Of a DNA stretch of 64,000 nt, positions 27,155 through 35,714 are shown piece by piece; position 1 is the first letter of the stretch; each line of letters opens with the position of its first letter. The translations under genes and the position numbers were made by a program. Below the pieces are notes generated by a model. That model was not told the DNA's origin, made no database searches, and was given only the letters and a program-made list of their open reading frames with translations. This DNA is from G963663315 sp965204925 (GTDB taxonomy: Bacteria; Pseudomonadota; Gammaproteobacteria; Arenicellales; Poriferihabitantaceae), in assembly GCA_965204925.1 (NCBI GenBank), contig OZ242021.1, positions 496,001-560,000 on the forward strand, written 5' to 3'.

Positions 27155-28726
27155 TCACCCTGCCCGGAGCTTGGCCAGATTGCGTTTCTGCTGGTCGAAT
27201 ACCAGCGCAAGTCGATGAATCTTCCTGCCCCCCGCGCGGTATTTGCCGGCATAATCCTTCTCTTTCATCTGTGCGAGCGCCTCATCCGCCTTCGTTTCAG
27301 CCTCCACTTCTTTCGCTACCTTGAACTCCAGTACAAATACCTGATCCTCCAGTACCAATACCATGTCGGCTCGACCACGACTGGTCGAGGCCTCGGCATG
27401 CGTCTCCGTGCCCAATGTGACAAAACACGCATACAGCAAGGAAGCATAATATCCTTCAAAATGCGCAAGGTTGCCATGGTCATAATTCTGATACGGAATA
27501 CCGGCAAAGAAGGCCTGCAACTCCCGCTCGAATCCCGCAAAGTCGTTGGCGTCCAGCAAGGCAATCAGCGCCCTGCCATCCTCCGAGGCTTTCTCCAAAT
27601 CTCCGGTAGCCGCGTCCAGCAATTCCTGGTTCAGACTCAGGCGCACCTCGTGATTGGGATAGTCCAGCGTGAATAAGATTCCTTCCGGACGAACTTCTTC
27701 CTCGACAATAGTCAGATACCCGCACTGGAATAACAGGGCGTTCAGATTGACTCGCCCTACCTCGAACGTGGACAAATTCCTGCGGGACATACTCAGGTTT
27801 TCCAAATCAAGTGTATTGACCGCTCCGCTTGCCATGCGCTCGTACAAAAAGGATGGCGTGCCGGTTTCATACCACCAGGGCAGAAACTCCCGGCGCTGGA
27901 AATAAAGCAGGATGTCGAACGGGTTGTAGACCTTCTCCTTCCCGCGCCAGTGATAGCCGTTGTACCAGTGGCGAATATTCTCGCGGTCATCGTCCGTCAC
28001 ATTTGCCAGTTCGGGAGCGAACACGGTTTCGAGGTCGTCATCGGTATAACCGCACAGGGTGGCGTATTCAGGGTCCAGGCTGAGGTCGTAGAGGTTGTTC
28101 AGCACCGAGAACAGGCTGACCTTCGAGTACATGCTGATGCCGGTGATGAATACGAAACGAATGTAGCGGGCGCAGCCCTTGATCATGCCGTAGAAGCCGC
28201 GCAGATAATCGCGGTTCTCACGCGCCAGTTCCTTGTTCTCCAGCGCATCCAGTATCGGCTTGTCGTATTCGTCTATCAGTACCACCACCTGTTGTCCGGT
28301 GTCATCATAGAGACTGATAATCAGGTTTTGCAGGCGGTCCGGAGCCGTACGAGCCTCTGGCGGCGGTTTGATTCCTGCCCGTTTTTCATGCGTTGCCAGT
28401 TGGCTGAAGATATTGCTCTTCAGGTTCCCTGATTCGCTGTAGTTCGCGTCAAAGCTCAGACGCACCACCGGATGTTTGTTGTTCCAGTCCCAGCGCTCAT
28501 GAATATAAAGCCCGCGGAATAACTCTTCGCTGCCGGCAAACAGTTCATGCAGGGTATCTATCAGCAGGCTCTTGCCGAACCTTCGCGGGCGCGACAGGAA
28601 GTAGTATCCGGCTCTTTGCGTCAAACTCCGGATATGGGGAGTCTTGTCCACATAGTAGAAGTTGCGCTCCCGAATATTACGGAAGGAGGCGTCGCCAATC
28701 GGCAGTTCCAGTCTGTCCACTGTCAT
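27155..28726 (-). CDS. DUF1703 family AAA-like ATPase with PD-(D/E)XK domain, copy 1
   Basis: 523 residues. The N-terminal AAA-ATPase-like domain has FYYVDKTPHIRSL, the P-loop-like FLSRPRRFGKSLLIDTL, Walker B VVVLIDEYDKPILDAL and FITGISMYSKVSLFSVLNNL. The C-terminal nuclease-like domain has RADMVLVLEDQVFVLEFKVA with the D...ExK pattern. Members are common in multicopy in some bacteria; their role is unknown, with mobile-element or toxin-like functions suggested. A second copy of the same length lies at 39536-41107 and a truncated third at 51523-51879. It sits downstream of gloB with about 80 bases between, and is convergent with the coiled-coil gene. Confidence 0.88.
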   Translation of the reverse strand: MTVDRLELPIGDASFRNIRERNFYYVDKTPHIRSLTQRAGYYFLSRPRRFGKSLLIDTLHELFAGSEELFRGLYIHERWDWNNKHPVVRLSFDANYSESGNLKSNIFSQLATHEKRAGIKPPPEARTAPDRLQNLIISLYDDTGQQVVVLIDEYDKPILDALENKELARENRDYLRGFYGMIKGCARYIRFVFITGISMYSKVSLFSVLNNLYDLSLDPEYATLCGYTDDDLETVFAPELANVTDDDRENIRHWYNGYHWRGKEKVYNPFDILLYFQRREFLPWWYETGTPSFLYERMASGAVNTLDLENLSMSRRNLSTFEVGRVNLNALLFQCGYLTIVEEEVRPEGILFTLDYPNHEVRLSLNQELLDAATGDLEKASEDGRALIALLDANDFAGFERELQAFFAGIPYQNYDHGNLAHFEGYYASLLYACFVTLGTETHAEASTSRGRADMVLVLEDQVFVLEFKVAKEVEAETKADEALAQMKEKDYAGKYRAGGRKIHRLALVFDQQKRNLAKLRAG

Positions 28727-28804
28727 TTTTTATTCAACCGAAGCCTGCCGATCAATACATAAAGAAACCCCGTATCCTCCATATATGCGGTTCATAAAAG
28801 CTCT

Positions 28805-29596
28805 TCACCAATTATTCCGCAATTCACGCAGCTTGAGAAATACCGTCTGCGGGTCGGGCGCGTCACCAATTTCAGGGAATTGCAGTTGCAAGCGCTCAAT
28901 CACCCGGGGATTCTGCAATCTGAAGAATACATTGATTTCCTTTTCCCGGGCAAGGCTGGTGACCAGCGCCTTTTCAGGGTTCTGATCTGCCGTTGCCTCA
29001 AGCAGCGCACGCGCAGCCTCGTTGTCCGGTTCACGGTCAAGGGTAAACTCAAGGTTGTTATGCAGATAATCATGCCCCGGATAGATGCGTGTGTGATCGG
29101 ATAATTTCGTCAACTGCTGCGCGAAGGTTTCATAAAGCTCTTTCGGGTGACCGCCGTTATGGCAGTTTCCGGCGCCGGCATTGAACAGCGTATCGCCGCT
29201 GAACAGTACCGGAGTTTCGCCATGACCGAGCAGGCAAACATGGCTCATCGTATGTCCGGGGGTATCCAGCGCTTCCAGTTCCACAGTTTTCCCGACACGG
29301 ATGACATCTCCGGCCGCGAGCCCCCGCGACATTTCAGGAATCGCCGTTCGGGCGCCATGATGGGCCAGAACCTGCGCCCCGGTGGCAGCCACCATTTTCC
29401 GGTTCCCTCCGGTGTGGTCTCCATGCTCGTGCGTGTTGACGATAGTGGTAATATCCCAGCCCTGCTCTTGAGCATACCCCAGGCACTTCTTGTGGTCCAG
29501 CGGGTCAATGGCCAGCGCTTCACCCGTTTGCGGGCAGGCTACCAGATAATTGAAATTCCGGTAAGCGTTGCCGGTCCAGATTTGCTTGATAATCAT
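28805..29596 (-). CDS. gloB: Hydroxyacylglutathione hydrolase (glyoxalase II)
   Basis: Hydrolyses S-lactoylglutathione, the last step of methylglyoxal detoxification. Metallo-beta-lactamase fold with the metal-binding THEHGDHTGGN (55-65), HTMSHVCL and FSGDTLFNAGAGNCH, then YPGHDYLHNNLEF, typical of the two-metal site of glyoxalase II. 263 residues is the usual size. ATG 29596 is 18 bases after the amidotransferase stop. Third gene of the coaBC operon. Confidence 0.9.
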   Translation of the reverse strand: MIIKQIWTGNAYRNFNYLVACPQTGEALAIDPLDHKKCLGYAQEQGWDITTIVNTHEHGDHTGGNRKMVAATGAQVLAHHGARTAIPEMSRGLAAGDVIRVGKTVELEALDTPGHTMSHVCLLGHGETPVLFSGDTLFNAGAGNCHNGGHPKELYETFAQQLTKLSDHTRIYPGHDYLHNNLEFTLDREPDNEAARALLEATADQNPEKALVTSLAREKEINVFFRLQNPRVIERLQLQFPEIGDAPDPQTVFLKLRELRNNW

Positions 29597-29613
29597 TTTT
29601 ATTACTCAGGTTG

Positions 29614-30405
29614 TCATTGTTCGGTCATTTTGTCATTGCCGGCCGGTCGTTCCAGGCGCAGAAAATTGCTGATCCATTGCATGACTGCGGCCGAATCGGT
29701 ATCGTGTTGCGCAAGGGAACGCAGCGCCTGCCGATAAACTTCCGGCCCGATCAACTCCTTTCTGTATTCTGCCCGGAAAGCGCAGAATTCCTTGCTGAAT
29801 TCCGGATGTCCCTGGATACCCAGCATTTTGTTGCCGGCGACAATCATGCTGTTCGGACAAAAATCATTTTCCGCAATGGTCTCAAATCCCGGCGGAACCT
29901 CCACCACCTGATCCTGGTGAATGACAATCAGGTTGTAGCGGTCGCCGTCCAACGGTTGCGGACGCCGGCCGGAGCCGTTCATCCATGATTTCCTGTCCGT
30001 AATGTTAGCCGCCTGGATGCCGAATCCCCACCCGCATGCGGCTTTTTCCGTTCTGCCGCCGAGGGCGTGGGCGATCAGTTGATGACCAAAACAAATCCCC
30101 ACTACACGCACATTTTTTTCCCGGCAATCGACAACAAACCGTTGCAGGGATTTTATCCATGGCAGGTCGTCATATACGCTGTAGCGCGACCCGGAAATCA
30201 TATAGCCGTCAAATTCCTCGGGCTGCGGCAACGCTTCCCCTTGAAAACAGCGAATCGCAGTCAGACGGATTTCAGCCGAACCCGGGTCAAGAGCATTCCG
30301 GAACATCCCGCTATAAGTACCATATTGATCGCGGTCGGCTTCATCTGTGTCGTCACACAGCAACAGCCCGACCTGCAGAGGTGAGCGCGTTGATTGGGTC
30401 GTCAT
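29614..30405 (-). CDS. Class I glutamine amidotransferase (GMP-synthase-like)
   Basis: Stand-alone amidotransferase domain with the nucleophile cysteine in VGICFGHQLIAHALGG and the histidine of GIQGHPEF. It resembles GMP synthase glutaminase domains, but no synthetase domain is attached, so the acceptor reaction is unknown. The longer frame begins at 30426, but ATG 30405 is preferred: it overlaps the coaBC stop as ATGA, which implies translational coupling, and has GGAAG upstream. About 263 residues from this start. Confidence 0.85.
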   Translation of the reverse strand: MTTQSTRSPLQVGLLLCDDTDEADRDQYGTYSGMFRNALDPGSAEIRLTAIRCFQGEALPQPEEFDGYMISGSRYSVYDDLPWIKSLQRFVVDCREKNVRVVGICFGHQLIAHALGGRTEKAACGWGFGIQAANITDRKSWMNGSGRRPQPLDGDRYNLIVIHQDQVVEVPPGFETIAENDFCPNSMIVAGNKMLGIQGHPEFSKEFCAFRAEYRKELIGPEVYRQALRSLAQHDTDSAAVMQWISNFLRLERPAGNDKMTEQ

Positions 30406-31658
30406 GGCTTTACTTCCGCGTTGCACCCCGACAACCCCGTGATCTGTTCGAGAATCCGCACCGCCAGCCGATACTTGTCGACGCGGGCCAAGGACAACGT
30501 TTCCACTTTCCCCCTGCGCCTGTCATCCTCGTCCCGGAAATACAGCAACGTAACCGCATTGTCCTCGCTGCCGAACACAGGACTCCCGGCAACATCATTG
30601 GCAACGATCATATCGACATTCTTCGTCTTCAGTTTTATCATGGCATTAGGCAGCAGATTCCCGGTTTCAGCGGCGAATCCAACCGTAAAAGGCCTGTTTT
30701 TCGATGCAGCCACTTCCGCCAGTATATCCGGATTGCGGGTCAGGGCAAGCGTAGCGCACTCGCCGTTCTTTTTGATTTTCTGCGCTGCCGTTTGCAACGG
30801 GCGGTAATCCGCCACCGCCGCCACAGCAATGAAAATGTCTGCCTGTTCCACATGCTGCATCACTTCATCACGCATCTGCCGCGCTGAAATCACATCGACC
30901 CGCCGGGCGGTGGGTGGCGTCTCCAGACTGACCGGCCCACAAACCAGGGTCACATCAGCGCCGAAATCGATAGCTGCATGGGCGACAGAGAATCCCATTT
31001 TGCCGGAACTTCGATTGGTAATTCCCCGTACCGGGTCAATCGCTTCGAAGGTCGGACCTGCCGTCACCAGAACCGATTTCCCGGCCAGCAACCGCGGCAC
31101 GCCATCGCCCAGTATGCAGCGGACAATTTGTTCCGGCTCAGCCATCCTGCCCGGACCGTTTTCCCCGCAAGCCTGATTGCCCCGCGCCGGGCCAATCCTG
31201 CGAATCCCACGCGCTTCCAGTACTTCCATGTTTTCCCGGGTCGCCCGGCTCTGCCACATTTGCCGGTTCATGGCCGGAGCGATGACCAGGTCCGCTTCAG
31301 AAGCCAGAATCAGCGCAGACAACAGATCACCGGCTTCTCCATGCACTACTCTGGCGATGAAGTTTGCGCTCGCCGGGGCAACAACAATGATTTCAGCCCA
31401 GCGCGCCAGCTCGATATGCCCCATGCCCGACTCGGCCTCCGTATCCAGCAAATGCCGGGAAACCGGATGTCCGCTGACCGCCTGCAAAGTGAGAGGAGTA
31501 ATAAACGCCTGCGCCGCCGCGGTCATCACGACCCGCACATCCGCGCCGCGCTCGATCAGCCTCCTGACCAGGTCCGGCGATTTATACGCCGCGATCCCGC
31601 CCGTCACACCGACCACAATTCTTTTGTTTTTGCGTATTGTCGAAGCCGGGTTCATCAT
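30402..31658 (-). CDS. coaBC: Phosphopantothenoylcysteine synthetase/decarboxylase
   Basis: Bifunctional coenzyme A biosynthesis enzyme. The N-terminal flavoprotein decarboxylase domain (CoaC) has GVTGGIAAYK, the substrate motif PAMN in LVIAPAMNRQMW and the ACGENGPGRMAEP loop. The C-terminal synthetase domain (CoaB) has LVTAGPTFEAIDPVRGITNRSSG, VAAVADYRP and the KIKK lysine region. 418 residues. ATG 31658 starts the frame (a second Met follows). It is divergent from radC, as in E. coli, where the two genes are also neighbours. Confidence 0.95.
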   Translation of the reverse strand: MMNPASTIRKNKRIVVGVTGGIAAYKSPDLVRRLIERGADVRVVMTAAAQAFITPLTLQAVSGHPVSRHLLDTEAESGMGHIELARWAEIIVVAPASANFIARVVHGEAGDLLSALILASEADLVIAPAMNRQMWQSRATRENMEVLEARGIRRIGPARGNQACGENGPGRMAEPEQIVRCILGDGVPRLLAGKSVLVTAGPTFEAIDPVRGITNRSSGKMGFSVAHAAIDFGADVTLVCGPVSLETPPTARRVDVISARQMRDEVMQHVEQADIFIAVAAVADYRPLQTAAQKIKKNGECATLALTRNPDILAEVAASKNRPFTVGFAAETGNLLPNAMIKLKTKNVDMIVANDVAGSPVFGSEDNAVTLLYFRDEDDRRRGKVETLSLARVDKYRLAVRILEQITGLSGCNAEVKP

Positions 31659-31740
31659 GTAGAGTCTACGCTTTCTGATTTTGTACGGCGCTTGTTATCG
31701 CGCCAGTCTGGAGTTTAACGTATTTGTATGGAAATTAATC

Positions 31741-32424
31741 ATGACAATAAAGGAGTGGCCAGAGTCGGAAAGGCCGAGGGAGAAACTTTTGCGCCGCGGC
31801 GCAGGATCGCTCAGCGATGCTGAATTACTTGCCATATTTCTGCGTACCGGTGTGCGCGGTAAATCGGCAGTGGATGTCAGCCGCGACCTGATCAGCGAGT
31901 TCGGTGATTTGCGGGGAGTGCTGACCGCAAACCAGGATGTGTTTTGCCGTATACCGGGACTGGGGCCGGTAAAATTTTTGCACATGCAGGCGGCCCTGGA
32001 ATTGGGGAAACGCTTCCTTGCCCTGAAGATTCGGCGCCGGGACGTAATGACCGACCCGGACTCGGTTAACGATTTCCTCAGTCTCAATCTGCGCGACCGT
32101 AGCCGGGAGGTATTTGCGGTTCTGTTTCTCGACAACCGGCATCAGGTGATCGAATACGAAGAAATGTTCAAGGGTACATTGGACAGCGCTCCCGTGCACC
32201 CGCGAGAGATCGTCAAAAAGGTTCTGCACCACAATGCAGCGGCTATCATCATTGCCCACAACCACCCGTCCGGCGTCGCCGAACCCAGCCAGAGCGACGC
32301 CGACATCACCATCAAGATTCAAAAGGCGCTGCAACTGATCAATGTCCGGCTGCTCGATCACATTATTGTTGGAGACGGGGAATTTGTTTCGCTGAGTAAC
32401 CGGGGTATCATCCGCGGTGGATAA
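31741..32424 (+). CDS. radC: RadC family JAB-domain protein
   Basis: 227 residues. N-terminal UPF0758 region MTIKEWPESERPREKLLRRG, a helix-hairpin-helix (CRIPGLGPVKFLHM), and the JAB/MPN metalloprotease-like site HNHPSG at 173-178 with Asp186 (HxHx7D). The biochemical role of RadC is unsettled; it was once thought to be a repair protein. The frame is open from 31681, but ATG 31741 is the family start and has GGA eight bases before it. Confidence 0.93.
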   Translation: MTIKEWPESERPREKLLRRGAGSLSDAELLAIFLRTGVRGKSAVDVSRDLISEFGDLRGVLTANQDVFCRIPGLGPVKFLHMQAALELGKRFLALKIRRRDVMTDPDSVNDFLSLNLRDRSREVFAVLFLDNRHQVIEYEEMFKGTLDSAPVHPREIVKKVLHHNAAAIIIAHNHPSGVAEPSQSDADITIKIQKALQLINVRLLDHIIVGDGEFVSLSNRGIIRGG

Positions 32425-32464
32425 TATAGTTTTGGGGATTACAGGGATAGCTGGCCAAAAAGTG

Positions 32465-32494
32465 TTGACTTCTCCGCCGTCCATGGGACATTAT
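32465..32494 (+). promoter_or_regulatory. Possible promoter of the orphan methyltransferase unit
   Basis: TTGACT (32465-32470) and CATTAT (32489-32494) with an 18-base spacer. The -10 box matches only four of six positions, so this is a moderate candidate. It lies 25 bases before the small upstream frame and after the radC stop. Confidence 0.35.
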
Positions 32495-32518
32495 GGCAGT
32501 AAGGCGTTGGAGACGGAC

Positions 32519-32632
32519 ATGACGAATTCACCCGGAAAATCCTGCCGGAAGGCAATCAGCCTCATTGATCCGGGCGAGATTGCCGCCCGCATGGTCGGGC
32601 GGCGGCTCGCCTGTGCACGGCTGACTTCGTGA
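32519..32632 (+). CDS. Small hypothetical frame coupled to the methyltransferase
   Basis: ATG 32519 with GGAG six bases upstream encodes 37 residues (MTNSPGKSCRKAISLIDPGE and on) that I do not recognise. Its TGA stop overlaps the GTG start of the methyltransferase (GTGA), which would couple their translation. It may be a genuine leader or small protein, or the remnant of a longer gene of the inserted unit. Confidence 0.4.
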   Translation: MTNSPGKSCRKAISLIDPGEIAARMVGRRLACARLTS

Positions 32633-33573
32633 ACTCCGTTGTCACGCTCCCGGCGACCGCCAGGACGCCGGAGGAATTGGCGCAGGCAGTCTTTCGCAGA
32701 ACCGCCAGCGCCTGCGTAACCCTGTATCCGGGCGACTGCCGCGAGGTCCTGGCGGACTTGGCGGATGAAAGCGTTCACCTTGTCCTGACCGACCCGCCCT
32801 ATTTCCTCGACCGGCTGGATGACGGCTGGCGCCCGGACGGGATTGAGCGGTCGCGTCAAAGCGCCGGCGTCATAGGCGGCCTGCCTGTCGGGATGAAATT
32901 CGATCGGGAGCAGGCGAGGAAGCTGCAAGCGTTTCTGGAGCCGGTCGCGGTCGAGATGCTCCGCATCCTGAAACCGGGCGGCTTCCTCCTGCTGTTCGCG
33001 GCGCCGCGCCTCTACCACCGCGCCGCCGTCGCGGTCGAAGACGCCGGGTTTGAGGTTCGGGACGCCTTCGCATGGCGCTTCACGAAGAAGGCGCAGTTCA
33101 AGGCGTTCACGATGGAGCATTTCGTCAAGCGCCGGGGAGACATGACGCCGGAGGAAAAGGCAGAGGCGCTCAAGACGCTGGACGGCCGCCGGACCCCGCA
33201 GCTTCGCCCGCAGTTTGAGGCGATCCTGTGCGCCCAGAAGCCGCGCGAGGGAACCTTTGTCGATAACTGGCTAGCGCACCGGACCGGGCTTATCGACCCG
33301 CGCCATAGCCTGACGGCCCGCGTCCCGGAAACCGTCATGACGGTCGAGAAAGAAGCGAAGGGACGCTGCAACGGCCATCTGACGCCGAAGCCGGTCAAGC
33401 TGTGCGAACACCTTATCCGACTGTTCTCCGCCGAAGGGCAAACCGTGCTGGACCCCTTCGTCGGCTCCGGAACGACCTGCCTTGCCGCGCGGCGGACGGG
33501 GCGGCGAAGCATCGGGATCGACGTCAACCCGGACTATATCAAGATAGCCTGCACTCGGCTGGAGTCGCGCTGA
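32629..33573 (+). CDS. Orphan DNA methyltransferase (adenine-N6 or cytosine-N4)
   Basis: 314 residues from GTG 32629. The catalytic motif DPPY stands at 55-58 near the N-terminus, and the SAM-binding motif VLDPFVGSGTTCLAA near the C-terminus, the order of the beta group of amino-methyltransferases. No restriction gene is adjacent. It lies between radC and cobO and looks GC-richer than its neighbours, with many GCG/CGC codons, so it was probably acquired by transfer, for example from a phage or plasmid. A solitary methyltransferase of this type could be regulatory, protective against restriction, or a relic. The target site is unknown. Confidence 0.87.
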   Translation: MNSVVTLPATARTPEELAQAVFRRTASACVTLYPGDCREVLADLADESVHLVLTDPPYFLDRLDDGWRPDGIERSRQSAGVIGGLPVGMKFDREQARKLQAFLEPVAVEMLRILKPGGFLLLFAAPRLYHRAAVAVEDAGFEVRDAFAWRFTKKAQFKAFTMEHFVKRRGDMTPEEKAEALKTLDGRRTPQLRPQFEAILCAQKPREGTFVDNWLAHRTGLIDPRHSLTARVPETVMTVEKEAKGRCNGHLTPKPVKLCEHLIRLFSAEGQTVLDPFVGSGTTCLAARRTGRRSIGIDVNPDYIKIACTRLESR

Positions 33574-33630
33574 TGGCCGTTCCGCATCCGCTCCAGGGCG
33601 CGAGGCGGCCCTATCATCAGTAGTACGATC

Positions 33631-34167
33631 ATGAAGTCAAGAGAGCGCCGACAAGGCATTACGCTGGTACATACCGGCAGTGGCAAAGGGAAATCCTCCA
33701 GCGCCTTCGGCGTCGTCTTCCGCGCCGCCGGCTGGGGGCTCAAGGTCTGCGTGATCCAGTTTATCAAGGGCAAATGGAAAACCGGCGAGCAGCGCGCCGC
33801 AGAAAAATTCGACAACATCGAATGGCATGTGATGGGAGACGGGTTCACCTGGGATACCAACAACCCGGAACAGGACATCAGGACCAGCCGGAAAATCTGG
33901 GAATTTGGCAAGGAAAAAATCCTCAGCGGGGAATTTGATCTTGTCGTACTGGATGAAATTAATTATTGTTGCGGCTTTGGCTGGATTGACGGTGAAGAAA
34001 TTGCTGAATTTATCATCAACTGCAAGCCGCGCTGGCTCTACCTTGTACTTACCGGCAGAGATGCCGCGCCGCAAGTAATCAAGGCGGCGGATACGGTGAC
34101 CGAGATGAGAAAAATCAAACACGCCTTCGACCGCGGCATTCTGGCCGCCCAGGGCGTCGAATTTTAG
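33631..34167 (+). CDS. cobO: Cob(I)alamin adenosyltransferase
   Basis: Transfers the adenosyl group of ATP to cob(I)alamin or cobyrinate a,c-diamide. CobO/BtuR family, 178 residues. P-loop HTGSGKGKSSSAFG at 14-27, Walker B LVVLDEINYCCGFGWI, and the C-terminal TEMRKIKHAFDRGI typical of the family. No other cobalamin-synthesis gene is in the window, so it may act in salvage. It is 21 bases upstream of soxB and may be co-transcribed with the sox genes. No cobalamin riboswitch was seen upstream. Confidence 0.93.
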   Translation: MKSRERRQGITLVHTGSGKGKSSSAFGVVFRAAGWGLKVCVIQFIKGKWKTGEQRAAEKFDNIEWHVMGDGFTWDTNNPEQDIRTSRKIWEFGKEKILSGEFDLVVLDEINYCCGFGWIDGEEIAEFIINCKPRWLYLVLTGRDAAPQVIKAADTVTEMRKIKHAFDRGILAAQGVEF

Positions 34168-34188
34168 GTCAATGTCGAGCTTCAGGCC

Positions 34189-35433
34189 ATGAACCGCTAC
34201 TCCATATTCAGCCTGATCCGCAATGCCGTTCGCTATCATGAGGACTGGCAACGCTCATGGCGCAGCCCCGATCCCAAAAAGAAATACGATGTAGTGATCG
34301 TCGGCGGTGGCGGTCATGGTCTGGCAACGGCGTATTATCTGGCCACGGAATGTGCAATCAGCAATATTGCCGTGCTCGAAAAAGGATGGCTCGGCGGCGG
34401 CAATACCGGCCGCAATACGACTATCGTACGCTCCAACTATCTTTGCGACCCATCGGCGGCAATATACGAACATGCCATGAAATTGTGGGAGAATTTAAGC
34501 CGTACCCTCAATTACAATGTGATGTTCTCCCAACGCGGGTTGCTTCATCTGGCGCATAATGTCCACGACATGCAGGAAATCGGGCGCCGCGGCCACGCCA
34601 TTTATCTGAACGGAATCGACTCGCAATTCCTCGATCCTGCACAAGTAAAACAGATCGTGCCGTTCATCAACCTCGACTGCCGCTACCCGGTGATGGGCGC
34701 CCTGCTGCAAAAACGCGGGGGAACCGCCCGCCATGACGCGGTGGCGTGGGGCTATGCCAGAGCAGCGGATGCAGCCGGTGTCGATATTATCCAGAACTGT
34801 GAAGTCACGGGATTCCGGCAACAGGGCAACGTCATCCGGGGGGTGGAAACGAACCGTGGCTTCATCGCCGCCGGGAAAGTCGGTTGCGTAGTGGCAGGGC
34901 ATTGCAGCGCGCTGGCCGAAATGGCCGGCTTCCGCCTGCCGATCGAGTCCTTCCCGCTCCAGGCGCTGGTATCGGAACCGGTCAAGCCGGTTCTTGATTG
35001 CGTAGTCATGTCCGGCGCTGTTCACGCCTACATCAGCCAGTCCGACAAGGGTGAACTGGTAATCGGCGCCGGTTCGGACGCCTACAACTCTTATTCCCAA
35101 CGCGGCGGATTCGACATCATTGAAGAGACGCTTGCCGCGATACTTGAGCTGTACCCCATTTTTTCGAGAATGAAGATGCTGCGCCAGTGGGGAGGTATCG
35201 TCGACGTGACCGTTGACCGCTCGCCGCTGATCTCCAAAACCCCGATCAAAAACCTGTTTTTCAACTGCGGCTGGGGGACAGGCGGGTTCAAGGCGACACC
35301 CGGGTCCGGGCATGTGTTTGCCCACTCGATTGCCCGCGGCGAAATGCACCCGATCGCGGCGCCGTTCTCGATAAGCCGCTTCCATAGCGGAGCGCTGATT
35401 GACGAAGGCGCCGCGGCAGCGGTGGCGCACTGA
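34189..35433 (+). CDS. soxB: Sarcosine oxidase beta subunit
   Basis: FAD-containing subunit of the heterotetrameric sarcosine oxidase, which oxidatively demethylates sarcosine to glycine. 414 residues. The dinucleotide-binding motif YDVVIVGGGGHGLATAYYLA is at 33-52, followed by LGGGNTGRNTTIVRSNYL, characteristic of this subunit, and the C-terminal CGWGTGGFKATPGSGHVFA. ATG 34189 has CAGG upstream. The stop overlaps the soxD start (TGATG), as in other sox operons. Confidence 0.95.
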   Translation: MNRYSIFSLIRNAVRYHEDWQRSWRSPDPKKKYDVVIVGGGGHGLATAYYLATECAISNIAVLEKGWLGGGNTGRNTTIVRSNYLCDPSAAIYEHAMKLWENLSRTLNYNVMFSQRGLLHLAHNVHDMQEIGRRGHAIYLNGIDSQFLDPAQVKQIVPFINLDCRYPVMGALLQKRGGTARHDAVAWGYARAADAAGVDIIQNCEVTGFRQQGNVIRGVETNRGFIAAGKVGCVVAGHCSALAEMAGFRLPIESFPLQALVSEPVKPVLDCVVMSGAVHAYISQSDKGELVIGAGSDAYNSYSQRGGFDIIEETLAAILELYPIFSRMKMLRQWGGIVDVTVDRSPLISKTPIKNLFFNCGWGTGGFKATPGSGHVFAHSIARGEMHPIAAPFSISRFHSGALIDEGAAAAVAH

Positions 35434-35714
35434 TGTTCACGATCGACTGCCCCTGGTGCGGCAAGCGCGACCAGAGCGAATTCAGCGCTCACGGAGAAGC
35501 ATATATTGCGCGCCCCGCGCAACCTGATCAAATGTCCGATGAAGAATGGGGAGACTATGTCTTTTTCCGTAAAAATCCCAAAGGCGTCCATTACGAAAGG
35601 TGGGTGCACAGCCATGGTTGCAGACGCTGGCTTGTTGTCGTCAGGGATACCGCCACCGACCGCATACATGCCGCCTGCAAGCCCCGGGAATCCCCCCCCG
35701 AGGTGCAGAAGTGA
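35433..35714 (+). CDS. soxD: Sarcosine oxidase delta subunit
   Basis: 93-residue zinc-binding subunit. Cys6 and Cys9 in MFTIDCPWCGKRDQSEF together with His59 and Cys63 in ERWVHSHGCRRW are the zinc ligands, and FRKNPKGVHYERW is the family signature. It overlaps soxB by one base at the start and soxA at the end (GTGA). The order soxB-D-A is the conserved one. Confidence 0.95.
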   Translation: MFTIDCPWCGKRDQSEFSAHGEAYIARPAQPDQMSDEEWGDYVFFRKNPKGVHYERWVHSHGCRRWLVVVRDTATDRIHAACKPRESPPEVQK

